NCBI RefSeq assembly: GCF_034702125.1
Contig: NC_085868.1
Coordinates: 35,215,061-35,279,060, forward strand
Direction of reading: 5' to 3'
DNA length: 64,000 nt
DNA from: Engraulis encrasicolus
Lineage: Eukaryota > Chordata > Actinopteri > Clupeiformes > Engraulidae
The notes beneath the pieces are model-generated. The model was not told the origin of the DNA. It searched no databases and saw only the letters and a list, made by a program, of their open reading frames with translations. Shown here piece after piece: positions 38,622-50,501 of this stretch. Every line of letters starts with the position of its first letter. The first letter of the stretch is position 1. The position numbers and the translations under genes were made by a program.

Positions 38622-38742
38622 AAAGAAATCCTGCACACTGTCCATTCCACCAACAAACTTTAATACATTGTTTTGGTCATCCGACCTGCTTCATGTTGTA
38701 TTAAAGTTTGTTGGTGGAATGGACAGTGTGCAGGATTTCTTT
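38622..38742. repeat. Perfect 45-bp inverted repeat hairpin
   Basis: 38622-38666 and 38698-38742 are perfectly complementary, with a 31-base loop. The loop, read on the minus strand, is CATGAAGCAGGTCGGATGAC then CAAAACAA, close to a hammerhead ribozyme core (CUGAUGA, stem, GAAAC). A related hairpin lies at 49746-49868. Confidence 0.85.
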
Positions 38743-39108
38743 ACACTTGAATGACAACCCCACTGGGATAATATCCTACGCACCTGCCCACCTACAGAGG
38801 TGTGCAAAACCGTCTTCTTGAACAGTTATTTTAAGAGCACCATACCGATTTTTAAACACTAGTTACAGTGATTTTTTTTTTATTCACATTTTAATGAACA
38901 TTCCTTATATATAAGCTAAACAAAACATTTCAAAATGTTTCAACTGATGAATATTATGTACGGAAGTGAAAATTATTAGATAAAAATGCAGAGAGCATAA
39001 TTTACACAAGGACTAGGAACTTTAAGGAGTTACTAACTGCGTGTCTCCAGGAGAAGCAGTGGTCAGGAAGCTATTCATTCAAACAGGTTCCTTACTTGGA
39101 AAACTATG

Positions 39109-39968
39109 CATCCCTGGCAGATATTAGGTCATTTTTACTCCATTAGTAGCTATTTTATTCAGTTCATGTGTGTTTTCAAACTGTTAAGACAAATATTAAA
39201 GCTCAACTATAATTTCAAGACAATGTCAAATGGATTTATTACATGGGTATTGTGAGTGAAAATTGGTACTTTGGGACTGAAGATTTCATCCGTGTAAGTA
39301 ATTACACTTTTCTCGAGGTGTTAGTCACAAAGCACAATCCTCTACCTGTTTCCCCCCCGCATAACATATTGCTGTGCACCCTGCTTTTATTGCTGTGCAG
39401 TAGGATATAAGTGGCATTAAACAATAAATAAGCAAACAGGAACTTGTATTCAGATTAACTTGCCTTCTTTGTGGTTCGTATTCAGTGCTTTACTGCATTT
39501 GTTTTTGGAAAAATGAAAAAAAAAATGTTTTTTTTTTTGTTGCAAAATCGTTAAAGTGGGGGCTAATACTGATGTAGGGGGGGCTAAAGCCCCCCTAAAA
39601 TAGGCCTAACGACGGCCCTGACTATACTCTAATAAAAAAAAGCACTGGTCTACACTGGACCAAATGGTACACCGCCACCCCTCTGTAAGAATCTTCATAG
39701 CGGAACATCCCTTTACAAGCCTACTTGTGTTGGTGGTACATTTGTATTTAATTCATTCATTTGTCATGTGAGATAGTGATTGAAGTTCGATCGGGAAGTC
39801 CTAAAGGTGTGGTACTACCAGGGCCGCTGACAGCATTTGCTGGGCCCAGGACAAAGTCATCTGAAAAGGTTCCCTACCCAATGCATACAATGTAAGGGAG
39901 ACCCAATTCTGGGCCCCCTATTCTGAATCCACAGTTTATGGCTCTACTTGGTTTTCGTCCAGAGTATG
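39109..39968. mobile_element. Insertion splitting exon 5 of the second tetraspanin-like gene
   Basis: About 860 bp separate the codons for LENY from GQIINAS. The short word TATG is found at both junctions (39105-39108 and 39965-39968). The insert holds fragments resembling other repeat ends (CCAGGGCCGCTGACAGC at 39819 and a GGGCTAAAGCCCCCC stretch near 39583), so it may be a composite of more than one element. No clear terminal inverted repeats were found, and the class is unknown. Confidence 0.55.
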
Positions 39969-40146
39969 GTCAAATAATAAATGCCTCATTAGGCCTGAGT
40001 TTCACCTTTGCTGCTTTGGAGGTAATACAATTTTTATTTTATTTTTTACCATTCCCTTCATTACAGTCAATGTGCTAAATCACAACCACACAGAAGTAAA
40101 TTAATTAAATATATAACAATGCAACAATACAATAAAATATTAAATG

Positions 40147-40743
40147 TACACTGACTGGCCACTTTATTATAATCATCTTGTTGGAACTCCTTTTGGCTTC
40201 AGAATGGCTTACTACCTGATACGGGTGTAAATCACAGCCTTCATGAAAATACGATACGTTATCGATTTCTTAAAGCAGGGATTCCATCGTTTTCGATACT
40301 TAAGAATTCCCCACCATACGATACGATTCGATTCTATTCTATTTTTTTCAATCACTTTTCCACTTCTATTATGCTATGGAGCTAGGGCATTGGACAGGAG
40401 AATCCACTATTTTCAATACTTAAGAATGCCCCACGATACAATGCGATGTGATTCGATTAAATCGCCGGCCGATACATCGATACATTTCGATTATTATTTA
40501 CACCCCTACTACCTGAAGTAATAGTCAGATGTTACACTGCAACAATGCTCAATTGGTACTAAGGGGCTCAAAGTCTGCAAGAAAATATCCCCAACACCAT
40601 TACACCACCAGGATAAACTGTTGATACAAGGCAGGGTTGGTCTATGTTTTCATGGTATTGACCCCAAATTCTTACCCTATACCATCCGAGTGTTTATTCG
40701 AGCAATTGGACAGTTGTACTTAATAAAGTGGCCTTTGAGTGTA
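40147..40743. mobile_element. Tc1-type non-autonomous element, interrupted
   Basis: TACACTGACTGGCCACTTTA at the left and TAAAGTGGCCTTTGAGTGTA at the right are inverted ends of the same family as 25593. A hAT-type element splits it at 40220. Confidence 0.7.
40220..40508. mobile_element. hAT-type MITE with 8-bp target duplication
   Basis: TACGGGTGTAAATCA at the left and TTATTTACACCCCTA at the right. CTACCTGA is duplicated at 40212-40219 and 40509-40516. Confidence 0.85.
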
Positions 40744-40999
40744 TAATTAAACAATATAAAACATATTGTATGTAAAAATGAGAAGCATCTGTCCATCAAT
40801 ATGACATTATATCATTATATAACAATATATCATTTTCAGGCCATTGGAATTGCACTTGCTGCCATGATCATGCATCAAGCGGCTTAAAGGGGGAAAACAC
40901 AAGTTGGATGACACCACTGGCAAAGAAAGTGGCTTCTCTGAAGATCTGCTTTATAATCTCCTTTTAATCTTTTTGATATTTTTTATTTAGTTTCATCGT

Positions 41000-41984
41000 A
41001 ATTTGGTCCACTGATCTGTGGGAACCTGCACTCTCCATTTCATCTCTTGATTCCTCATAGATTTTTGCTTTTCGCTATAGTCCTTATAGCTTGTCCTTGT
41101 AGCTTGTCTTGTTTTTCAACAGATGAGCAAATTGTTATTAAAACCCTTATTTCGTCTACATACCATAGAACTGCTTTATCTTCGCTAGTAAATTTTTGGA
41201 TGGGATGATAACCATTAAAGCTTTGGATGTGTGATACTTGACACATGTGAGTGATTCTCTAATTCGCCTACACTTTTAAGTCTGTGGATTTTATTTGGCA
41301 ATTCCACTAACTATTAACTGCATCCAATGATGTTTTGGACATTAGAAAACATTTATCTTTCATATAATACAGAAAGTGTAGACATAGCATTATTTCCCTC
41401 AGCAAGAATGAATATTTAATACTGGTTTTGGGCGTTTTCATGCCGTCCTATTTTCCAAATGTCAGATTCAGTCTTCATATTAGCATGTAAAGAAACTTGT
41501 TTTGCCCAAGACGATTGCAAATGTTGATTCACAGTAATCATCACAATATGACAAAACTGTCAGAAAGACCACTGTCCTTTCCATTATACATGAAATTTGC
41601 CATTTTGTGTGTGTCCACGAACCGTGTCACGGTCTGAAACCTCCTCCATAAATCAGTAATGGTTTGGTCTTAGGCCATACGAATAACATCACGTGATGTC
41701 ATAACCTCTTTGGCAGGATATGGGAAGACTTTTTGGTAAATTTTGAGCTCCATCCTTCCATAATTTAATCCAGTCTTTTTCATGTTCTCATAGCGGGAAA
41801 ATTGCCTGTCAACTGTGTTATCAACATATTCATAAGAATCTGAATTAGAAATCACATGTAGAAAAACACAGATAAAGCATACATATACATGAATTGATTA
41901 AGGTGTTGTGGTGGAACTTCTGAGGTCCTCAGTTAGCACAACACCATAAAAATGGCTGAAATGTCAACGGTGTTACAATTAAGT
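41000..41984. other. 3' flank of the second tetraspanin-like gene
   Basis: Possible 3' untranslated region to about 41240 (ATTAAA at 41214), then nothing recognised. Confidence 0.4.
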
Positions 41985-41992
41985 ATGACAGT

Positions 41993-42179
41993 CAGGGTTG
42001 CCAGATGAGGCTGATGATTTCCAGCCCAAAAAATGATCAAAATCCGCCCTAAAAACCCGCCCAATTCTATTGATTTATATGGCAGTGGGAAGGTTTTTCT
42101 GATAGATGCCATTTTTACCCGCACATGGCCATCCTAAGCAGCCCAATTGGTCGGGAACCAACCCAATCTGGCAACACTG
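41993..42179. mobile_element. MITE with 8-bp target duplication (TTGCCAGAT ends)
   Basis: CAGGGTTGCCAGATGAGG at the left and CCCAATCTGGCAACACTG at the right. ATGACAGT is duplicated at 41985-41992 and 42180-42187; hAT-type. Confidence 0.85.
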
Positions 42180-42187
42180 ATGACAGT

Positions 42188-44374
42188 TGAGGAGGAGTAT
42201 GTTTTTGCCAATTTATATCCATATTGACAGACAAACAAACAAAATAATTTGTGTTCTAGGGAGATGGGTTTGTCTGCTCTGTTTTTTCTCCTAAAAAAGT
42301 GCCGACTTGTTCCCCTGCACTGTTGACCGTAACACAGTTGAGTAACACTGTTGACTGTTTTGAAAGTGTTTTTGCGCTATTGATCCCTTATGTGTTGGAA
42401 AAATCCTATGAACATACACTAGGGATTATCTCTGGAGAAGGAAGTCTTGTGTAAGGAGGGTGACTATATTCAAATCAGACGTTTATGATGAAAAATGTGT
42501 CAGTCTGTATCACAGTGACTCATAAAATCCTACTTATGAAGCTCAACAATCACATTTTCTATATCAGTTGCACAGATTAATGACAACATTACTGCTGAAA
42601 TAGTCCATGAGCCAGACCACCGATCGCAATCGAAAGGGTGGGCAAAGTCTTGTTGGTATTTTATTATTGCTATATATGTCCAGTTTATGAATTGGTATGA
42701 TAACCTTTGCAGAACAGTAGCTTCATCATATTTATCATGCATTTCTTATTTGAACCATTTTACACTAAAAACGCCTAGGCTAATTTGCTAATATCTTGAT
42801 AAATTGAACATAAAAATGACTGTGAGGTAAATATATTTATAGGAAAAGTTGTTATACAAAATTCTTAGATAGTTCAAAGGGCACGTTACACATATTTCCC
42901 ACTTAATTTAGTTCAGGCCCCCATTTTCACTGACTTTTCATTTAAAAATGAGGGTTTATTTCTCAAGAGTGAAAAAAAAACTTCTATGCATCAACACACA
43001 ATTTTCCCAGTACATTACAATACAGGTGGGTTTTATATTACAAGTTTCCTTAAAAGTTATCTTTCATTATCCAAACAAAGTGTAATGTACTTAAATGTGA
43101 ACTAATTTACATACACACTCGAATTTGATATGTAGACAAAGACCTATTGGATAAAGCAGAGACTACACTTTTTACATCGACTAAGGGTGTTTGGAGAGGA
43201 TAAAGTCACTTTTTGTACCATGCTGTTGTTGAGAGTGTACTACACTATACAATCTGGTGCCATGCACAGACATTTTTGGGGGCAGGTGCTCAAGGTGGGG
43301 GCGGGGGGCATGTGGAACTTCCAGTTTCCTTGCTAGGTTAGAACAGGAGTGGGGGAGCCGTTTTCATTCGTGGGCCACTTCAAATTTTATAAAAGGCTGC
43401 ACTATGAACACAAATCAGGATTTCCCCCTGCAGTTTAGGCCTACATTGAAGGTGGGCACCTTCACAACAGACCCCACCTCCTCTAGGTCCCCTGAAAACA
43501 TAACTTAATTGTATTGCAAATTCAATTTCTAAGAGTTCTTTACAAAGCATGTCAAATTCCATGTGAAACTGCATAACATTAAAATTACATCAGGGGCCGT
43601 AAACGGCCCTTGAGACATAAGTTAGATTCCCCACCTTTGTATTATAAACTATACTATATCAGTGGGAAATTGCCACATGCTTTTGATCTCAAGAATTTCT
43701 ACCGTAGATGATCATGCCAATATGGAACACATTTTTGGCAAAATAACAAGAACTTTCAAAAAGGGCCTTTTTTTCGTCCAATACTGCGAAGGGGCAGATG
43801 CTTTAGCACCACCAAGTCCGTTCCTAGATCTGTGCATGCCTATGATACAATCACTTGGGTTTGGAAAACCAACAGTAAAAGTAAAGTCCCAAATCAACAG
43901 ACAGACCCGCTCTGCACTGGGATCACCCCACCTTCCAAGCAACATACTGTATGAAGAGTCCAGAGAGCAGGCCAGTAATGGGGAATAACAGATTACATGT
44001 TTCACTATTACATTATTAACAATCAAAAAATTGAAGAGTTGCATTCCCTTACAGTTACTGCTTCAGTGTCTGGTAATTAAAGTACATTTACTATGTGAAA
44101 ATAAGTGGTGGTTTCTAGATTCATATGTTATGCTATTCTCAAATTTTGATCATTCCACACATTACCAGAAACCCAGAGAAAACACATAATGTGCATGCGT
44201 GTTGGTGTGGCAGTGGCTGTGTGTCTGTGCCTGACAGATGGAGTTGACTCTATGATTCTGCTTGCATTTGTCTTCTTCTGTTCAAATATCTACCTTCATA
44301 TGGCTGTCCCTGCTGGTAACTCTTGTAATATCGTCTGAGTTTCCCAAAAACACTTAAGTAGTAATAAGTAGTAC
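42188..44374. other. Intergenic, nothing recognised
   Basis: No supported exon. The stretch 43257-43620 has low-identity repeat-like words (GGGGCCGTAAACGGCCC) but no clear ends. Confidence 0.5.
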
Positions 44375-44378
44375 TTAA

Positions 44379-45464
44379 CCCTGTGAAACCTGAACCATGA
44401 AAGCAATGAGAGAAAATTCTAATTTTTTGGAATTTGCTTCAATATTGGTCCCTTATAAGAAATGTAAAAAAAAAATTCTAAATTTTGTTAAGGTCGCTGA
44501 GATATTTAATGCATCATATATGATGCATCAGGCTTTTAATGAATGAAAATTCCAATTTCATGACCATTGAAAAATGACTTTTAATGCATTTACAACTTTT
44601 TTTTAATTTAAAAAAGTTGTCAGACAATTTAATTTGAGGATTATCTTTAAATATTTAGTGAGATCCTGCCATTTTTTAAAGCCTATCCTTGTTTTAGCAG
44701 GACCATATTTTACATTTCCCACAGCCTGGTTGGGTAATTTTTTAAAATCTATGTAAAAACATAGCTGATCGAATGCTCAACAACCTATTTATGAGTGTAA
44801 TATAGATCATTATTCATTTTTGATGTGTAATTTGAATATATGGGTCCATTACTACAATTGGACCATTTCTCCATTCACTTCAATGCATTTTTTACGAGAT
44901 CATAATTTCAACATTTTGCATTGCATTTTCAAAATTGCAAGTAAAACCTGTTTCTTAAGACAATATCTTTGTCTTGAAGTAAAACAACTTGTGTGTTTTG
45001 TTAAACGATCGTCGTGGTATGCTTTGTAAGTTTCCCTATGGAGCAAATGCATTGATGGCTGACTTCCTGCCACCGCCGGATGGTGCTTATATGTCTCATC
45101 AGTTTTAGCACGATCTCTCTGCAACACGGTGTAAAAATATAAACTCTTTCTTGCTTAATTGCACAAAGCAAGTGTTCAAATTAAAGGATGTAGAGTTATA
45201 TTTCGGAAATTTGTACACAAACCTTATGCAATTTGACAAAATCTCAGCGTCGGTCAGGGAAACCGCTTCTACCCCATTTTCCTGTTTTTCGCCGAGCTGT
45301 GGTCAACTTGTTGTCGACCGCTGCTCTCTTGTGGCGGTTTCCGTGTACTGCAGGACGTTTGGAAATGACACGCAGGATGTTTTTCAGATAGATTTTTTTG
45401 TGTGTCAGCGTGGAGAGGGCTTTGAATTTGATGAGACATATATGATGCATCCGGCGCGATAGGG
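44379..45464. mobile_element. TTAA-flanked piggyBac-like element
   Basis: TTAA at 44375-44378 and 45465-45468, with CCCTGTGAAACC at the left and GGCGCGATAGGG at the right; CCCT/AGGG next to TTAA is the piggyBac pattern. The palindrome GATGCATCATATATGATGCA sits near the left end and ATATGATGCATCCGG near the right. No intact transposase. Confidence 0.6.
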
Positions 45465-46399
45465 TTAAGTATGAGGCACCCTTTAGACAATAGCAGGGAT
45501 AGACATCAATTCAAGCTTATACAATACCTTTTCTTGTACATGCATGCTTGAACATAACACATGTGTGAGGAAAAAGGCCTATATACACTTTTAGTGGTGA
45601 TGTGTATATTCTTGATATACTGACAAGGGGCCACCTCATACTTAAGTTCTTAAACCTTCAGTAATTGCATTTGCTCAAATGTCTGTAATTGAGTACTTTG
45701 ATGAGTAACTTGTAATTTCCAAAGTAGTTATTTAAATGGGTGATTTTATTTTTACTCAAATTACAATTTGGCCCAAGTATTTTACTTATATCTATCTTGA
45801 GTACTGAGGAAGGCAAAATTGAAATAAAGGGGAACATCTGTCAGACATGAAGGGGAATTGTGTGTTATTACCATTTACCATAAATGATCTATTTTGGACT
45901 AATCTATTGGATGACTCTAGGGCCCGCTGGCCCAATACCATTAGTCCGACAGCCCATAGACGGTACACAATAGAGTTGCAAGCAACTGTCTGAGAATAGT
46001 AGAGCACACACCAGGGACTAGATCTGAGGGAGTAGCAACGCAGCCTGAAAACTGTTTTTTAGAAGATATACAAGACTTATTATTTATTAACAAAACTTAT
46101 TCATGAATTTAATCTCTCAACTGGGAATTAAATGAAATCCACCAGACTATTTCCTTTGGTAGACTTCCCCGCCTTTGAAATTGAAGGTCCCAGACCCAAA
46201 CACAATGAAATCCAGACCCCTAAATTCAGAGTAATGGGCTGTTGTATCAATGAGCTGACCCTCGGCCTGCAACTTTGCCACAACAGGGCACACAGAATTT
46301 TGTTGTCACGATCAAAGCCAGGTTTTTGGAAGATGGCATGTGTAGAGATAGACAGAGGTCACGAAGGGTGCTATTTAAGGAAAGCGATAGAAAGACAAA

Positions 46400-46575
46400 C
46401 TGAAAGTAACTAACTTCTACTCAAATTACATTTTTAAAGTATTTTTTTTAACTTTTACTCAAGCACACTTTTAAAGAGGTAATTTTACTTCTACTTTGAG
46501 TAGAATTTGAACCAAGTAATGGTATTTTACTGTTTTTACTTAATTACATTCTTTAGTATTCTTTCTACCTCTGAT
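46400..46575 (-). mobile_element. hAT-like right-end remnant
   Basis: Read on the minus strand it begins CAGAGGTAGAAAGAATAC and continues with AAGTAAAA-type repeats usual for a fish hAT end. No partner end was found. Confidence 0.35.
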
Positions 46576-47097
46576 GGCCTCCTACTGCAAATGAGCCTGG
46601 CAACAGGCCAATTCACTCTTGGCTGAAAACGCTCAACTACATTATAACAACATTGCTAACAATGCAGGAAGTCTTAGGTAACCGATTAAGACTTGGCCAT
46701 TACCATTTGGTGACAATAAGGTTATAACAGAGGGACTGCGTTACAACCTTAAAGCCAGCCGGTCGAGGTGCACCACATGACAGCCAGGGTACACCACGTG
46801 ACAGTTTTCTTGAACTACTTGTACCCAGTGCGAATTTTCTAATGTAAGGGGGAAGAGGCTAGGGCTACAATAGAAAAATAATGTAAAGTAAATATAAAAA
46901 ATAATCATAAAAACACAAAAGGACAGTGCAGGCCGTGGAAAGCTCAGAGCCTTAAAGCTCACGATGAGTTCAGAGCTCTTTCAAATAGTTTTTCATAAGC
47001 TGGGACAGGACTTGGAGCTGTCCATGGATGTATTCATGAAGCATTTAGGTGCCAACTCTACATAGCATCGACAAATACGTAGAACATACATACAACC

Positions 47098-47421
47098 CGT
47101 TACCAGCTTTTCTGCACTCAGCATGGAGAGTGTGAATCAAGCCAACTTCCACCATGTGAGGACTGCCTCCTCATGCATGCTATGTTTGCCAACTATCAGG
47201 CTGGCATCTTGAGAGCAAGTCTTCAGCAGCATCCTCAAATCCCAAGAACACTTGACCATGGCTGGGCCAACTATGAAAATGACCAGCTCACTATACAGTG
47301 AATGTGGCAATCTCCAGCCCCTGAGGCAGTGCTACAACTGATGTCTTGCAAGTGCAGCCATCAATGTAAACTGCAGGATTGCCAATGTCTGAGAAGTAGC
47401 TCAAAATGCACAACCCTCTAA
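47098..47421 (+). pseudogene. Decayed Cys-rich ORF fragment, mobile-element-associated type
   Basis: The frame from CGT at 47098 reads RYQLFCTQHGECESSQLPP, then CEDCLLMHAMFANYQAG, then TLDHGWANYENDQLTIQ, a TGA stop, and MWQSPAPEAVLQLMSCKCSH with a CxC..C..CxC cluster. This order (HGW, then PAPEAVLQL, then a Cys-rich tail) occurs in uncharacterised fish and invertebrate ORFs that I associate with transposable elements. The stop and the lack of a start show it is not intact. Confidence 0.5.
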
Positions 47422-47468
47422 AAACTTAAGACATGCGTATATCAGCATGAAGAGGATCATCATGGTGA

Positions 47469-47650
47469 CATACAGTGAGGAGAATAAGTATTTGATCCCT
47501 TGCTGATTTTGTTGGTTTGCCCACTAATAAAGACGTGACCATTCTATAATATTAATGAGAAAATGTATTCTAATATAGAGAGACAGAACATCAAAAAGAA
47601 AATCCAGAAAATAACTTTGAAGAATATATTTTAATTGATTTGTATTCCAT
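47469..47650 (+). mobile_element. Tc1-like element left end
   Basis: ACAGTGAGGAGAATAAGTAT then TTGATCCCTTGCTGATTTTG is a known fish Tc1-like terminal repeat. The other end is missing. Confidence 0.6.
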
Positions 47651-47689
47651 TGTCCTGCAAGTTTAATAATAAAAAGAAAACGATTTCAT

Positions 47690-48343
47690 ATGTTGTCATT
47701 TTTATCACATTTTCTCATTCACATATAGCTTAGGTGATTCTATTAGGTCTATTGGTATGGTCTAACAACCTTTTTGGGCTCTTGATTGAAGGGAAAGCAT
47801 CTCTGAGGAAATGTAAGCACCCTGTGTGGTCAACAAACTGCATAATAACAAAAAACAACAATAGAGTTTTCACATTTCCGTTTTTCTGGTCCACCATTTC
47901 AACGCATGACCTTTCACTAACTACCTCTTTGCAATGGTTATCATGCCATATTAATGTACAGTATATGGTTATCACATGTTAGTATGTGTTTGTTCATTAT
48001 GTTTTTTGGTGTTGTTTTGCTGTTGGGGGTAAAAGTAAAAAAGTTAAAAAAAATAAATAAAAAAAAATCGGATTTCTTATGTTATCCTTTTTATCACATT
48101 TTGTCATTCACACATTGCTGAGGTGATTCTATTAGGCCTATTAGTGTGGTCTAACAACCCCTGTAGGGTCTTAATAGAAGGGAAAGCATCCCTGAGGTAA
48201 TTCAAGCACCCTGTGTGGTCAACAAACTACATAATAGTAAAGAACCACAATACCGATTTTCACATTTCCATTTTACTGGTGCACCATTTCAACACATGAT
48301 AACTACCAAAAAGCTACCTGTTTGCAATGGTTATCATGCCAAA
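47690..48343 (+). repeat. Tandem duplication, ~385-bp period
   Basis: 47690-47951 and 48078-48343 share GGGAAAGCATC, CACCCTGTGTGGTCAACAAA and TTGCAATGGTTATCATGCC at about 85% identity. No coding frame is conserved. Confidence 0.75.
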
Positions 48344-49427
48344 ATGTTTACTTGAGATGTCCAAGAAGTCAAAAAAACAGATTAGAACTTGCCCACCCGT
48401 TCGATTGCGAGAGGTCAATTTTTGGGTTCTGGCTCAAGGCCTATAAGGGACATAAGCACTTTCAAACATATATTGTTTCAACTCTGTAGTATTTTTATAT
48501 ATGTTTGAAATGACATAGTATTTGTCCATAACACTGTTGACAAAATAATTAAGCAAATGTTCGCTTTCATTAGAGTATTTATGAAATGATTTAAGATTAA
48601 GCTTGACATTTTTTTTGTTTGGAAACTTAAATATATACACTATGTAAACATCTAGGTCATTTAGTTGAAAAAAAATACTGATAATTGACATTTTGCTTTT
48701 GCCAAAAGCGTAGGGGAATCGTAGAATCACTCAGGACCATTGTCATGATTTTCAGGACTCTTGAAAATTGAAAATAAAGTCTGCACACCAAGCTCCTGTT
48801 TCTCTTAATTCAATATAGTGATATTTCGGGCAGCAACCATGAAAAATGTAATGACTGAATAAGACAGGCTTGTCAAACTCAAATTGACTTGAGGGCCAAA
48901 ATCAAAATCTGGAACAAAGTCATAGGCTATGCATACACGTAATTCTCAGTCACACACACTCTTTCCCATCATATTTGGTAGTTCCCATGTGCTAGCACGT
49001 ATTGTGTTGCATAAGAGTGTGAGCTGTTTCAGTGGCCTGGTCCCACTCACTCCTGTGACACACCAACTTTCATGTTCAAGTCCTGATATGCTATACATTT
49101 AGTGGGCCAATTTCAATAAACATTACAAATGATCTCGTGGACCGAATACAATGGCACCTTGGACCATGGGCCAGCAGGATGACACTGCTGACTGTAAACT
49201 GTTTGTGCTAGTGGAACAAGCACAGATTTAAAATCTTACACTGTTTTTCAACGCGTTGCCATTGACGGAGAAGCATCCCTCCTAGAGTATTGTCTTTCCT
49301 CATAGAGTATTATAATCAGAAAACAAATGGTAGGCCCAAGGCAGGCCTTCTTCAGAGAATTTGTGTTTAGTAAACTTTTCTCTCTCTGCTGCAGACTGGG
49401 TCACCGTGTGCATCATGTTGCAGAACC

Positions 49428-49711
49428 CAGGGCTGGATTAACGCACAGGCAACATATGGCTGCAGCCTAAGGGCCCCCACCTGCCAGGGGGGCCCTGATT
49501 GGCCAAACGTGAAAAAGTGCAGAATTGTGAAGAGATGCAAGATATTTTTTTAATAAGTACTGTGTTGAGTACAATTGGTAGACATGTTATCCTTAATTTC
49601 TAGCTTGTAATGATGACACTGTCCATGTAAATGTGTCGAGAAATTTGCCTTCCAGGGGTCCCCATAGCAACCAGTAGCCTAGGGGCCCCAGGCTATCTTA
49701 ATCAGGCCCTG
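49428..49711. mobile_element. hAT-type short element with 8-bp duplication (CAGGGCYGGATTAA family)
   Basis: CAGGGCTGGATTAA at the left and TTAATCAGGCCCTG at the right. GCAGAACC (49420-49427) and GTAGAACC (49712-49719) are the target duplication with one mismatch. Confidence 0.8.
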
Positions 49712-49745
49712 GTAGAACCTGATTAGACTTGAGATTGGATCAGGA

Positions 49746-49868
49746 GTCCACACACTTAAAATGCTTTTTTTGCTTTTCAGAATCTGATGAAGACTTGGAA
49801 GTTGAAACGTAACCCATTCATGGAATAAAAAAAACAACAAAAGGATTTTAAGTGTGCTGACTCCTCAC
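49746..49868. repeat. Hairpin with hammerhead-like core
   Basis: Arms GGAGTCCACACACTTAAAAT and, inverted, ATTTTAAGTGTGCTGACTCC flank CTGATGAAGACTTGGAAGTT then GAAACGT, which contains both CTGATGA and GAAAC. Confidence 0.6.
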
Positions 49869-50085
49869 TTTGAAAATTACAGTCCGCCTTTGTCCTTCAA
49901 TTGGATCAGGAGTCCTCAACCTTTTTTATTGTAGGATTCCTTATCTGAGGACGATATAGTACGCAGACCCTGTGGAGGATGGAACATCAGGCTATGGGCT
50001 TCTACCAATGTGGGGAATCGGGTGTATGGAGTGTCCAGTTCTATTTTACATAAATAAGTTATATGTACATAGGTTTTGTAAATTA

Positions 50086-50501
50086 TAGAGATGCACAGGA
50101 TCCAAGATCCGGTTCCGGATCCGGCAGGATAATAGGGTTTTTCACAGGATCCGGATCTGGCAGGATCTTAAGCAGTGGATCAGGTATCCGGCAGTTAAGT
50201 AAAAATCAGGATCTGGTGCATCTCTAGCCTAGGTTTTTCAGACAGTCTTTCACAACCCCAATTGCTGCATGGAGTGAAAGAACTTTGGAAGCGGCTAGGG
50301 CAGTGTGGCAGTAAGCCAATGAGTAAAAAAAATAGTGCCAATAGAGCCAACGTAATAATAAAAAGGGCCCACGTGTGTGAGTAGGCTATGTGTTTCAACC
50401 CTTTCGTAGGATCCGGTATCCGGTTCCGGATCCGGCAGGATCTTAAGCAGTGAATCCGGTATCTGGCAGGATCCTAAAAATCAGGATCCGTTGCATCTCT
50501 A
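50086..50501. mobile_element. hAT-type MITE (TAGAGATGCAC), copy 2
   Basis: TAGAGATGCACAGGATCC to GGATCCGTTGCATCTCTA. GTAAATTA is duplicated at 50078-50085 and 50502-50509. An internal GGTGCATCTCTA end at 50216 suggests a rearranged or nested copy. Confidence 0.85.

Larger units (their letters stand above)
30980..40887 (+). pseudogene. Second tetraspanin-like paralogue, exons 3 and 5 split by insertions
   Basis: Coding pieces: exon 1 30980-31039, exon 2 32284-32349, exon 3 32888-32950 plus 34447-34506, exon 4 38215-38289, exon 5 39051-39108 plus 39969-40021, exon 6 40840-40887 (ends TAA). Exon order, phases and lengths match the upstream gene: exon 1 MALKKQHLKWAFIGLN, exon 2 IFGVVVFILAIKMD, exon 4 FITANVIGLITMLTTG, exon 6 AIGIALAAMIMHQAA. 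In exon 3 the two halves join as AFGLL and SVAGLGFHGA, which align to GILLVASLGIYGA of the first gene. In exon 5, LENY and GQIINAS align to VENYDNN..VINA. Removing the two inserts leaves an open frame of about 160 residues. As the sequence stands, neither exon can be read through. It could be a pseudogene, a haplotype-specific insertion, or a gene that splices around the inserts. A possible ATTAAA polyadenylation signal lies at 41214. Confidence 0.75.

Noticed and set aside
43257..44044. Overlapping frames of 83-110 residues on both strands
   Set aside because: No conserved motifs, no splice context, and similar lengths on opposite strands suggest chance.
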